Source of the DNA: DAOOWV01 sp035371485 | GTDB taxonomy: Bacteria; Patescibacteriota; Dojkabacteria; JAFGLO01 | NCBI GenBank assembly: GCA_035371485.1 | Contig: DAOOWV010000010.1 | Coordinates: 1-35,950 of the forward strand | Direction: 5' to 3' | Length of the DNA: 35,950 nt | Shown here: piece by piece, positions 15,612-24,466 of the stretch | Layout of the letters: each line of letters starts with the position of its first letter | Numbering within the stretch: the stretch's first letter is position 1 | Notes under the pieces: generated by a model | Databases searched by the model: none | What the model was told of the DNA's origin: nothing | The model's input: the letters and a program-made list of their open reading frames with translations, nothing else | Program-made: the position numbers and the translations under genes

Positions 15612-16382
15612 ATGGCTAATAGTGTTTCATGGCAGAAGATATTTGACGATTATGGAATAATGAATCATAATTTTGATGAATCACCATACTCAATATCTGC
15701 CGAACAAATTAAAAGGGCATGCCAGGATTTTAGAGATACTGCTCAAAAAGAGGTTCGTATTTTATGTAAGCAGGATAGTCGTAGAAATGGACCCCAGGTT
15801 TTTATAGAAAATAATTTATTTCTTCTACCAGTTAAAAACGGTTTTTATAATATTATTAAAGGTGAAGGATATATTGATATTCCAGAGATTGTCGATAGTG
15901 AAACATTATATTCATCAAAACTTGATTTTATCTTAGATACAGTTCAGATTGGCAATTCAGAAATGCAACATCTAGATTATGCATATGCTTCAAGTTTAAT
16001 CAGAACATTTATGGATGATCCTTCGTTGGTGCTGACAATACGTGGGAGAAAATATACACCTAAATTTAAATTTTATGTTGGAAAACATTTAATTGAAGTT
16101 GAAAGTGTGCAAACAGAAGTAGATGCAGGTTATGAGGGTAGAGTTCAGATAGTACTTGTTGAAGCAAAAAATTTCAAAACGAGAGATACTATTATTCGTC
16201 AATTGTATTATCCTTTTAGGCAATGGCAAGAGCATACTAATAAAAAAGTAGTTACTTTGTTTTTTGATAGAGAAGATGAAGAAAATACTTATTCAATCTG
16301 GAAATTTGGATTTGAGGATGTAGAAAACTACAATAGTATAAAACTAATAAAATTTGGTAAATTTAAGATAGAGGAAAAATAA
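15612..16382 (+). CDS. Putative type II restriction endonuclease (PD-(D/E)XK)
   Basis: 256 residues. The C-terminal part has a clear nuclease core: IEVESVQTEVDAGYEG with D171, then IVLVEAKNF with E184 and K186, a D-x12-E-x-K spacing, followed by RQLYYPFRQW, a motif seen in several type II restriction enzymes whose cleavage core precedes a QLYYP helix. Residues 1-100 carry a probable DNA-binding part (SAEQIKRACQDF, then ENNLFLLPVKNGFYNIIKGEGYIDIPE). It does not look like DpnII or MboI, although its methyltransferase looks like DpnA. It follows that gene by nine bases, which is the main support for the role. Confidence 0.75.
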   Translation: MANSVSWQKIFDDYGIMNHNFDESPYSISAEQIKRACQDFRDTAQKEVRILCKQDSRRNGPQVFIENNLFLLPVKNGFYNIIKGEGYIDIPEIVDSETLYSSKLDFILDTVQIGNSEMQHLDYAYASSLIRTFMDDPSLVLTIRGRKYTPKFKFYVGKHLIEVESVQTEVDAGYEGRVQIVLVEAKNFKTRDTIIRQLYYPFRQWQEHTNKKVVTLFFDREDEENTYSIWKFGFEDVENYNSIKLIKFGKFKIEEK

Positions 16383-16400
16383 ACTATTATTTAGATAACA

Positions 16401-16508
16401 ATGAATGAATTTGTTTCTTGTGGGGCGATGATTGTAATAATTGGAACTTTTGTAGGAGGTATTATTGCCGGTATATTCTATCTTAAGGGTAAAAAAGATG
16501 ACAAATAA
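16401..16508 (+). CDS. 35-residue membrane peptide overlapping the flippase start
   Basis: ATG at 16401 to TAA at 16506-16508 encodes MNEFVSCGAMIVIIGTFVGG and then IIAGIFYLKGKKDDK: one membrane helix with a basic/acidic tail. The last 11 bases overlap the ATG of the flippase gene (16498), the same coupling seen in other operons here. The frame lies in the gap between nuclease and flippase where nothing else is coding. It could be a small regulatory or structural membrane peptide. A chance ORF is possible but the composition is convincing. Confidence 0.45.
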   Translation: MNEFVSCGAMIVIIGTFVGGIIAGIFYLKGKKDDK

Positions 16509-17769
16509 GAAAATTTTCGAATCTTTTCGTTCTAATATAGGTCAGAATATTATTATTTTATTAATTTCAAATTTTTTCGTATTTCTGTTTACCTTTTTTG
16601 CAATTACATATGTAAACAGGAATCTTTCTCCAGCAGAATATGGGACTTTTAGCATTATTTCATTTTATTTGTTAGTAGCTCAAAATATTACGGATTTTGG
16701 GTTAAATGTTAATGGGGTGAAATATATAATTAATAATGTAAAAACTGAGTCTGAAATAATTTGGAATATTTGGTTTTTAAAAATTATTGTATTCTTTATT
16801 TCTACACCAACTTTGCTCTTGATTGCATATGGTATTCATATTTTGTATCCTGCAATTTTAGGTAAAACAGAGTATCAGCCAATTACACTTATTTCATATA
16901 TTGCTTTGGCAATTATAAATGTTATCTTGCTCTCCACAAAGTCGACAATCGATATTCTTCAACAGGTTAGGCATGAAAATCAGTACAAGGCTATCTCTGA
17001 GGCAGTTTCTGCACTTGTTAAGTTAATTTGTTTTGCACTCATATTTTACATAGGTAAAACAACAATTTGGGCGTTTATGTTTGGTATTCTCTTTTCATCG
17101 ATTATTGCTTTGGTTTTAACGATTGTAATGTATAGAAAGAAAATTCCTGTTTTTAGTAAACCGAATAAGAAAATCATGCAATTCCTTTTTACTGCAACTA
17201 TATTTACGGCTTTGTTAATGATTTCTAATTATTTGCTTGGAGAGGTTAATAAGGTTGTGTTGGATATTGTTCAAACTCCATATGAAGTCGGAATTTTTGC
17301 ACCTCCTCAAAAAATATTTTCTATAGTACTTGTTATTCCCAATGTGATAATGATCCCTATTTATTCAGAGATTACGCGTTATATTAAAAATCATGCTAAG
17401 TTGAAGGGGATTGTTGTTAAAAGTGCCATAATACTTTTGGGAGTTGCTGTTATGGGTTCAATTTTTACATACATTGTTGCACCTTTTGTAATAGATTTTA
17501 TGGGAGGATATGCGTTTAAGGATTCGATACCTGTTTTAAGGGTGGTTGCATTATCTTTTCCGGCAATGTTTTTACATCATTTGTTTGGATATATTTTAAT
17601 TGCAAAGAATAAGGAAAAACAATATTTCCTTTTATCATTTTCAGCTGTAATTTTATGTATTATTTTAGCTTTTGTTCTTGGAGGAGCTTATGGAGCATTA
17701 GGAATGGCATGGGTTTTAGTTATTATTGAAGTGGGAATTTGTGTGGGGACTGGATTATCTATTCTGTAA
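16498..17769 (+). CDS. Polysaccharide flippase (Wzx/MATE-MOP superfamily)
   Basis: 423 residues from the ATG at 16498 (MTNKKIFESFRSNIGQN); an upstream ATT-started extension would be read inside the small peptide gene. About 11-12 hydrophobic helices, starting with LLISNFFVFLFTFFAITYVNRNLSPAEYGTFS, the helix-1/2 signature of oligosaccharide flippases (PF01943-like). The protein moves undecaprenyl-linked glycans to the outer face for wall or capsule assembly. It ends a little short (12th helix then stop), within family range. Its neighbours (CapK-like ligase, methyltransferase, glycosyltransferase) fit a cell-surface glycan region. Confidence 0.85.
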   Translation: MTNKKIFESFRSNIGQNIIILLISNFFVFLFTFFAITYVNRNLSPAEYGTFSIISFYLLVAQNITDFGLNVNGVKYIINNVKTESEIIWNIWFLKIIVFFISTPTLLLIAYGIHILYPAILGKTEYQPITLISYIALAIINVILLSTKSTIDILQQVRHENQYKAISEAVSALVKLICFALIFYIGKTTIWAFMFGILFSSIIALVLTIVMYRKKIPVFSKPNKKIMQFLFTATIFTALLMISNYLLGEVNKVVLDIVQTPYEVGIFAPPQKIFSIVLVIPNVIMIPIYSEITRYIKNHAKLKGIVVKSAIILLGVAVMGSIFTYIVAPFVIDFMGGYAFKDSIPVLRVVALSFPAMFLHHLFGYILIAKNKEKQYFLLSFSAVILCIILAFVLGGAYGALGMAWVLVIIEVGICVGTGLSIL

Positions 17770-17776
17770 AATTTGT

Positions 17777-17820
17777 TTGACATTAGGAATTTGACATTAG
17801 GAAGGAATATGTGATATTAT
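17777..17820 (+). promoter_or_regulatory. Promoter TTGACA-18-TATTAT within a 14-base direct repeat
   Basis: TTGACATTAGGAAT (17777-17790) is repeated as TTGACATTAGGAAG (17791-17804). The second TTGACA (17791-17796) is 18 bases from TATTAT (17815-17820), which carries a TG extension. This would drive the ligase remnant, methyltransferase and histidine kinase. The 14-base unit equals two heptamers. Confidence 0.5.
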
Positions 17821-17856
17821 AACTTCAGTATTTGCATGTAATATCTTGTAAAGGTT

Positions 17857-19313
17857 ATGATAGTTTGGTTGTTAAAACACTATAAACTTGCACGTTTTGT
17901 CTTTTCATTTGTTCCGAGTAGTTTTTTCTATTAGTAAGTAGATTGGGAGCAGAACGTACGTTTAAAAGGGCTATAAATCTTCCAGGATATGCAAAATTTT
18001 TAAATGATAACGGGGTTTCTTTTCCCATCAAAACAGATTTTAATAAAGTACTGATAACTGATTAAGGATAATTATATTAAGAAAAACAATTTGTTAGATA
18101 TTTCTTATAACAATGTTCCGAGTTTTTATATAGAAGTTCAGGATTTTCAGGCGAACCGATATTTTGGAGCCAGTCTATAAAGGAAGTTGCGAACTTTTTT
18201 GCATATGTCGAATTCAATTTTAAAAACCTTTTTCAAATTAACAAAAAAAGAACACTAGTTATTTCTATATTTTCTCTAAGTAGCTGGATTACAGGACAAC
18301 AAACACTTAATGCCTTAAATCGTATTTCTATGAGTAATCGAAAATTTACTTATTTTGCATGTGGTATCGAAATAGATGAGGGTTTATCAATAATAAAAAA
18401 ATATTGGAAAGAATATGATTAGGTAATAATAATGTCTTATCCATTGACAATAAAGGTGCTACTTGAAAAAATGATTGAAGATGTAGAAGATGAGTTGAGG
18501 GGAAAAATAATAATTATTGTAGGTGCTGAAGGTGTGACATATGAGTGGTGTAAATATATTGAAAAGATAGTTCGGGAAAAAAATAAGAAAGATCGCTATA
18601 TTTATTCTGCCTTTGGAGCTGCGGATATTGGAATCGGTTTTGGCGCAGAACAGTTAAGTTGTTTAATTTTAAAAGATTTATTGTATGAAAATATCCGATT
18701 TCGTAAAAATTTATTGGGAAGAGAAGATATGCCTTTACATATTTTTCAATATAATCCTATAGGTGCGTATATTGAGGAGGTTAATGGTGATTTTGTACTA
18801 ACAATGGATAAGCAGGTTCCACTTGTAAGATATAATTTAAAAGATTCCATTAAAATTTTTACGTATGACGATTTAAAAATGGTTATGAAAAAAACTAATA
18901 TTGATTGGAATTCTGTTTTTAGAAATAGGCAAGTTTTTAGGCTTCCTTTTGTTGTTGTTTACGGAAGATCTGATGATACGATAATTCTAAATGGTGCAAA
19001 TATATATTTAAGTTCCTTCAAAGAGGTGCTTCAGCATGGAGAATTATCGAAATATCATACTGGGAAATTTAGGGTTTTCGTGGTAGAGGATGAAATGCTG
19101 TTTCAAAATTATAAAGTTCAAATTGAATTAAAAGATGACGTTATAGCATCAGATAAACTTAAGAATATGTTTAGAACTCGGATTGTTAATTTTCTTTTAG
19201 AAAATGATAAAGGATATAAATTTGCATATCATCAGCCATATGCAAGTGATATTGCCTGTATAATTGAATTTGCACCATTTGATGAAAAGGCAACAAAACA
19301 TAAATACAAATAA
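17857..19313 (+). pseudogene. PaaK/CapK-like AMP-binding ligase, multiply disrupted
   Basis: The only long open frame is 18432-19313 (293 codons), but the 575 bases before it encode the missing N-terminal half in pieces: MIVWLLKHYKLARFVFSFVP (from 17857), LGAERTFKRAINLPGYAKFL (from 17943, +2 frame), KDNYIKKNNLLDISYNNVPS (from 18064) and YRSSGFSGEPIFWSQ (from 18129). YRSSGFSGEP is the adenylate-forming SSGxTGxP loop of phenylacetate-CoA ligase-like enzymes. From 18129 the frame runs on to EYD, an in-frame TAG (18420-18422), and then MSYPLTIKV. So there are frameshifts near 17935, 18063 and 18126 plus one nonsense codon. The distal half keeps SAFGAADIGIGFGAE, YGRSDDTIILNGANIY and LVRYNLKD motifs. 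CapK-type members sit in capsule clusters, as here. The distal half may still be translated. Confidence 0.75.
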
Positions 19314-20004
19314 ACTTTGGAATAAATATGCTATCAATTATGATGTATTGAATGTTCTTGTTGCATATAATGAATTAATTGAATTATTTATTAAAAAGAT
19401 AAAGAAATATGGTGATGGCAAAAATTTGAGAACGATTATTGACCTTGGGTGTGGAACAGGAAGTTTAACGGTTTTATTGGCTTCAAACTTTCCCAATGCG
19501 GTAATTTTTGCAATAGACAATAGTGATGAAATGTTGAAGATATTGGATAAAAAAGTTAAAAAGCAACAAATAACAAACATTCGCATTCTTAAGCATAATA
19601 TTTTGGATGTAGATACAACAATGTTCCCAGAAGCTGATATAATAGTTATGAACAATGTTTTGTATACAATAAATGATAAAAGAAAGTTATTATTGGATAT
19701 GCAGAGAGGATTAAAAAAGAACGGCATAATTGTTTTCTCTGATCCTGTTCCAGTTGGAAAATATAATTATTGGAGTATTATAAGAAGACAGTTTGGTTTG
19801 TTGTCTTTAATTTTTAAGAGTATTTTACTTTGTTCTCGATTACTTTGGGTTCTATCTTGGAATAAGAAAATTGATCGTACATACATTCGACTAGATATGA
19901 AAGAGTATAAAAAACTTTTGTGTGATTTGGGCCATAATATTCTTGAATGGGTTCCCCCATATGCTGGCCAAGCAAACTTATTTGTTATTAAGTTGTATAA
20001 ATGA
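19282..20004 (+). CDS. Class I SAM-dependent methyltransferase
   Basis: 240 residues from the ATG at 19282 (MKRQQNINTNKLWNKYAINYD), which overlaps the end of the ligase remnant by 32 bases. Rossmann-type methyltransferase motifs: I (IIDLGCGTGSLTVLLA), acidic strand-2 end (FAIDNSDEML), and ADIIVMNNVLYTI with a post-I region NGIIVFSDPV. Fold and length resemble UbiE/small-molecule methyltransferases. The substrate is unknown; adjacency to the ligase suggests a lipid or glycan precursor. Its TGA overlaps the histidine kinase ATG (ATGA at 20001). Confidence 0.85.
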   Translation: MKRQQNINTNKLWNKYAINYDVLNVLVAYNELIELFIKKIKKYGDGKNLRTIIDLGCGTGSLTVLLASNFPNAVIFAIDNSDEMLKILDKKVKKQQITNIRILKHNILDVDTTMFPEADIIVMNNVLYTINDKRKLLLDMQRGLKKNGIIVFSDPVPVGKYNYWSIIRRQFGLLSLIFKSILLCSRLLWVLSWNKKIDRTYIRLDMKEYKKLLCDLGHNILEWVPPYAGQANLFVIKLYK

Positions 20005-22126
20005 ATGTTTTTGACTTATTTATTGTTATTGCGAGCCTTGCTAATCTTTTGGTGGGTTTTCTTGTTTTAACCAAATCTAATAAAGATAATTATAATTTAA
20101 AATTTGCACATGCAACCTTTGGTGTGTCCATTGGGGGTTTTTCTACAATTCTTTTGAATTATTATACCAATATGTTTTGGGAACGAGTTCTTTTTACTTC
20201 ATCAATAGCAGGAGTTTTTTTATTACATCTTATTCTTACAAATATACTTCTGAGGCGAATAAAAAGATTACGTATTTGAGATATTTACTGTTTTTTACTT
20301 TTTTGATATTGTTATGGAGTTCGAGGTATATTATTGGATATGTCGCCACATTGGGGTATACTGGAGGAATAGAAGTCGGTTTGGGTAAGTACTTTATAAT
20401 CGTTGTCGGGGTAATCATTTTTGAACTTACAATTCTTTTTTATAATTTGATTTGTGGACTTAGAAAAAGTGTTTTATTGGAGAGACAACAATTGATATAT
20501 TTTTTATCTGGATTATGCCTTTTTATTTTTCCTACTTTGTTAACAAATTTGCTATTACCAATTTTAGGGATTTACTCATTAAACAACTGGGGTATTGTTT
20601 TTTCATTTTTCTTTACTTCATTAACTATGATTTCTATTGTAAAATACAGACTTTTTTCCATTCAATTTGTTTTTACAAAAGTCTTGGCAACATTTAGCCT
20701 TGGTGTAATTTTTTGGGGTATTGTACTTGCTGTAAGATATATCAAATATTATTTTTGGAATTTAAATATTTTTGACTTTCAAGCTCTTTTTTTTGATTTT
20801 ATTACTTCTATACTTGTTGCCTCGATTGTTGAGAAACTTTCATTTTTTTTGCAAAATAGGTATGGCACATTATTGAATGCTGAGATTTCATTAATCGAGA
20901 ATCTGACAAGATCTGTTTCTAAGAAAATAAGGGAAAAGATTACTTATGAAACATTAACACAAAGTCTTTCTGAGATAATAGAGGAAAATTTAGCTGATAT
21001 TTATGTTGAGTTTTATGATCAATTTTCTTTTCGAAATACAAAGGTTCCATCTGTTGATATTTCTAAAATAGAGCAAGTAAGTGGAATTTGTTTTTACCAG
21101 GAGATGAATAGTGGAAAATTAAAAACATATTTTTCGGATAAAAAAATCATCTGTGTAGCAAAGTTATCACAATACATTTATTTAATTCTTTATAATAATG
21201 ACAAACGCAGGGCTTTTACTAGTGTAGAAATTGATGCAATTATACAAGCAGTATCAATACTAGAGCCGATTTTTCTTCGAGTAGATAATGAAAGAATGAT
21301 TAGAGAACTGAATGAGAATTTGCAGAATAAAGTATCAGAACAGACAAAAGAGATACGCCTGAAGATGGAACACATGCAACAGATGCGAGACAGAGAAAGA
21401 GATATGCTTGACATCATGGGCCATGAGTTAAGAACACCATTGACGATAATCAAGAATGCGACGGAACTTTTGGAATTATCGAAGAAATCGAGTATAGAAA
21501 GAGAAGGTAAACCAGTTTGGGATGAGATGGTAGAAAAGCAATTTAATCACATAAGAGGAGCAATGAGGCGAGAATTAGGCTTAGTTGAGACTTTGTTGTC
21601 AGCAACCAAGTTGGATGCAAATAGGTTACAGGTAAATATGACGACAGTGGATTTGACAAAAGTGGTAGAAAATACAGAGTTAGCATTTAGGAAAGATGCT
21701 GAGAATAAAGGATTAAAGTTTGAGATAATACATGACAGACGAAGGAAATGTGAAGTTAAGGCAGATACGTTGCATCTTCAGCAGGTTGTAGATAATTTGG
21801 TAAGCAATGCAGTTAAGTATACGATGAGTGGAAGTGTAAGTATACGGATAATGGAAGAGGAGAAAGAAGTAATGTTTGAGATAAGGGATACAGGAGAGGG
21901 GATGAGCAAGGACGATCTTAAGAATTTAGGTAAGAAGTTTTATAGAGCGAATCAATATATAAATGATCAGAGTAGTGGTTTAAAGACAAGCGTAGTAAGG
22001 CCAGGAGGTACAGGATTAGGTTTATATGTAACATTTGGATTAATAAAAGCAATGGGAGGTCGATATGAGATAGAGAGCGAATTAGGAAATGGATCAGTTT
22101 TTAGAGTATATTTATTAAAAAGTTAA
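20001..22126 (+). pseudogene. 7TM-sensor histidine kinase, frameshifted near 20245
   Basis: Translation from ATG 20001 gives MNVFDLFIVIASLANLLVGF and two more helices, then stops at TGA 20277-20279. The +2 frame takes over near 20245 (YTSEANKKITYLRYLLFF) and continues without a break to 22126. One missing base thus separates helices 1-3 from helices 4-7; joined, the protein would have about 708 residues: a 7TM N-terminal sensor (histidine-kinase N-terminal 7TM type), a GAF-like linker, a coiled coil (QNKVSEQTKEIRLKMEHMQQ), HisKA with phospho-His in GHELRTPLT (codon 21422) and a HATPase domain with DNLVSNAVKYT, DTGEGMSKDD and GGTGLGLY. All catalytic boxes are intact. No response regulator lies next to it. 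The lesion may be a sequencing error; a separately started distal part would still be an active kinase with fewer helices. Confidence 0.78.
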
Positions 22127-22191
22127 TGTGCTTTTGGAGCCATTCTTCTTTTGATATCAATTGGGGTAGTAAGGTACATGATAGATCAATT

Positions 22192-22211
22192 TAATATTTT
22201 TCAAAATATTA
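22192..22211. terminator. Perfect inverted repeat TAATATTTT-TC-AAAATATTA between convergent genes
   Basis: Nine-base arms around two bases end exactly at the stop of the minus-strand glycosyltransferase and lie 65 bases after the kinase stop. The runs of T in both orientations would suit a bidirectional terminator, although the stem is pure A-T and weak. Confidence 0.4.
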
Positions 22212-23339
22212 TTACTTGCTAATAGGTATTAATATATTGTTTATCAGCTCTATATATTGGGGTATTATTTTTTCAAAAGCGTAATCATTGCTTTTTTCAA
22301 TGCAAGCCCTACTGAAATTGGCTCTTAATTTATTATCTTGTAAGATAGTTTTTATAGCTAATGCGAATTCGTCTATTCTTTTTTGACTTTCTGGGTAAAA
22401 CGGAATAAGTATTCCACATTTTTCTGTTACTAGTTCATTAATAGCTCCAACATCATATGCCAAAACTGGAATTCCATATGACAATGCATCAAGAATTCCC
22501 AGTCCAAAACTTTCGCTTATAGAAGTTTGTAAATATAAATCACAAAATTTAAGATTTTCATGAATTTCTTCGAGAGACACATGTCCTTTTAATAGAATGT
22601 TATTGTGTAAATTATATTCTTGAATTTTTGACTCAATATTTTTTCTCTGAGGCCCATCTCCGAAAATTGTTAGTTGTATATTTGTTGTGCTGTATTTGTT
22701 AACAAGTAGATTTATTATTTCAACTAAATCAGAGTAGTTTTTCACCCAATTTAACGCTCCTACACATGTAATATTGAATGTTGAGTCTTGATTTGTTTTT
22801 TTTGAAAATGTTAATTTAGGGATAATAATTCCATTGTGGATTATCGCTAGTTTAGTATTTTTAATGTGGAATCTTTTTTCAATGTAACTTTTTACTGCCT
22901 TAGAAACACAAATAATTTTATCAACAGCCTTGATGTTAATGGCATATTTAATAGTATATATCAAGTATGACATTTTATTTGGTGGATTGTAGTCTTTTGT
23001 GAGTACGTGCTCAGTATAAATAATTTTGTTTCTTTTAATAACCTTAATTATTGATGCAAGCCAAAGGGTGTTTGAATGATGAAAGTGGATTATTGCTTTA
23101 GAGTTTTGTTTCAATAATTTTATAAGATAACACAAGTTTTTAATATTAGGATATTTTTTTATTGAGTGATTACTAACTTGGCAATAGTTTGATAACTGAT
23201 CTGAAAATTTACCTGAGGGATATATTACAATTGATCGGTACCTGTTTTTATCAAGATTTGAAACTAGGTCAAAGAGAGTACGGGGACCACCAGTAGGAAA
23301 TTTGTCTGGAAGTGTTATATGAATTATTATTTGTTTCAT
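22212..23339 (-). CDS. GT4-family glycosyltransferase
   Basis: 375 residues from the ATG at 23339 (MKQIIIHITLPDKFPTGGPR); an in-frame ATG at 23396 would start inside the heptamer array and add 19 unconserved residues. It has the GT-B two-domain plan: N-terminal GGPRTLFDLVSNLD, linker region IICVSKAVKSYIEK and IHNGIIIPK, C-terminal ITCVGALNWVKNY, TIFGDGPQRKNIE and SISESFGLGILDALSYGIPVLAYDVGAINELV. The last is the donor-sugar site, with an E-x7-D in place of E-x7-E. Retaining transferases of this family build glycolipids, capsules and O-antigens. Sugar and acceptor are unknown. Confidence 0.9.
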   Translation of the reverse strand: MKQIIIHITLPDKFPTGGPRTLFDLVSNLDKNRYRSIVIYPSGKFSDQLSNYCQVSNHSIKKYPNIKNLCYLIKLLKQNSKAIIHFHHSNTLWLASIIKVIKRNKIIYTEHVLTKDYNPPNKMSYLIYTIKYAINIKAVDKIICVSKAVKSYIEKRFHIKNTKLAIIHNGIIIPKLTFSKKTNQDSTFNITCVGALNWVKNYSDLVEIINLLVNKYSTTNIQLTIFGDGPQRKNIESKIQEYNLHNNILLKGHVSLEEIHENLKFCDLYLQTSISESFGLGILDALSYGIPVLAYDVGAINELVTEKCGILIPFYPESQKRIDEFALAIKTILQDNKLRANFSRACIEKSNDYAFEKIIPQYIELINNILIPISK

Positions 23340-23349
23340 TGTTCTTTGG

Positions 23350-23440
23350 TATGTGGTGAGCAGTACACTGTATGCGGTAAATAGTATACGGTACAATTAC
23401 ATACTGTCTACCGCCTACTGTCTACTATCTACTATCTACC
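23350..23440. repeat. Heptamer tandem arrays, TATNCGG-like then TACTGTC/TACTATC
   Basis: Two phases of exact 7-base units. From 23350: TATGTGG, TGAGCAG, TACACTG, TATGCGG, TAAATAG, TATACGG, TACAATT. From 23402: TACTGTC, TACCGCC, TACTGTC, TACTATC, TACTATC, TACC. The block fills the 106-base gap upstream of the glycosyltransferase start and downstream of the next minus-strand gene. Confidence 0.8.
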
Positions 23441-23445
23441 AATAA

Positions 23446-24183
23446 TTAATCCTTGTGTACCATCTGATATTCTGGAGTTTTACCTACAAAGTTTACCTTT
23501 CCATCCTTTATTTCTATTTTATTAATATAAAGATTAGGAATTTGTTCAAGTCTGTTTTGAATCAAGCTGTCGAGTGAATCCTTATAAGGTTCAATAGAGC
23601 TAATCGTAATGTTTAACCTTCCTATTTCAACCTTTTGAGCTTCCCAAGTTATCTCGTTTTCATTTGCAGATAGCGAAAGTTGAACATAAAAAGGAAATGT
23701 TTTTCCATCCAACCCAAATTTTTTTATTACTTTATCAACTTCTTCTGTAGATACTCCATTTTTTACAATAAAATCTTTAATTTTGTCTACATGAAGTAAT
23801 CCTGATCCCTCTATTGTTCCATCTTCACCAAGTCTTATCTGTAAATCTGAAATTGGATCATATTTCCAATCTACCTCATTTGCAAGCGTTGTCAATTGTT
23901 CACTTGTAAGAGTGATATCTCTTTGAACCTCTCCCAAATATTGTACTTCTGTATCCTTACCTTCAGTTGTATATTTGTTCCACTCGCCAATAACTTCAAG
24001 GTTGTATTTTCTTGCTTCGTCTGTTACAGAAATTCCTAAATCTCTAGGACGATCAGTTTTTAACATTTTGGATACTGAAGGAATTAATCCGAAATAACCT
24101 AATAAAAGAATAATACCTGCAACAATTGCTATAAGTATAACTACCAAAAGACAGTATGGGTTAATGATTTTTTTTACTTTCAT
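23446..24183 (-). CDS. Membrane-anchored extracellular protein, unknown
   Basis: 245 residues with a basic start (MKVKKIINPYC) and one membrane helix at about 12-33 (LLVVILIAIVAGIILLLGYF), no lipobox. The external part alternates beta strands and short helices: VQRDITLTSEQLTTLANEVDW, then GTIEGSGLLHVDKIKDFIV, then IEPYKDSLDSLIQNRLEQIPNLYI and KIEIKDGKVNFVGKTPE. Its last 60 residues recall the lipid-binding LmeA/DUF2993-like pattern (helix, then INKIEIKDGKVNFVG), but I would not assign it. It stands alone, upstream of and divergent from nrdD. Confidence 0.7.
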   Translation of the reverse strand: MKVKKIINPYCLLVVILIAIVAGIILLLGYFGLIPSVSKMLKTDRPRDLGISVTDEARKYNLEVIGEWNKYTTEGKDTEVQYLGEVQRDITLTSEQLTTLANEVDWKYDPISDLQIRLGEDGTIEGSGLLHVDKIKDFIVKNGVSTEEVDKVIKKFGLDGKTFPFYVQLSLSANENEITWEAQKVEIGRLNITISSIEPYKDSLDSLIQNRLEQIPNLYINKIEIKDGKVNFVGKTPEYQMVHKD

Positions 24184-24353
24184 TTTTTTTGAAGTGATAA
24201 ATCAAGATGTAGAGAGTATAATTCTTTTTAAATTATAATGCAAATTATGTTTGGTATATAGTATTGTGGTGTTTTTGGGGATATTGACTTTTGTAAATTG
24301 AAATGTTAGTATGAACCCACTTGCTTGTAAAAGAAGTTTTTTTGTTGCTATTA

Positions 24354-24420
24354 AAGGGTTTAGTTGTAATGCTTTGTGGTGAGTGTAATTAAGTCTTGTT
24401 AATTGGGTGCCAAAACCCTT
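24354..24420 (+). promoter_or_regulatory. Possible structured leader upstream of the first nrdD
   Basis: AAGGGTTT (24354-24361) pairs perfectly with AAACCCTT (24413-24420). Inside the loop, AATTAA (24387-24392) pairs with TTAATT (24399-24404). The rest of the 283-base divergent gap shows nothing certain; I see no clear NrdR box and no tRNA. Weak evidence for a regulatory leader. Confidence 0.25.
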
Positions 24421-24466
24421 CGTTTGTCATGTTGTTAAGTTTATATAACATAATAGTGTTTTTGAG

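Noticed and set aside
18420..18422. Recoded TAG (or other non-standard code)
   Set aside because: TAG ends the NatB-like gene normally, and TAA and TGA also act as stops; the ligase has frameshifts as well, so nonsense mutation is simpler.
24184..24466. tRNA, cobalamin riboswitch or NrdR boxes upstream of nrdD
   Set aside because: No cloverleaf or T-loop GGTTCRA, no conserved riboswitch core, and only a vague resemblance to an NrdR palindrome near 24253.
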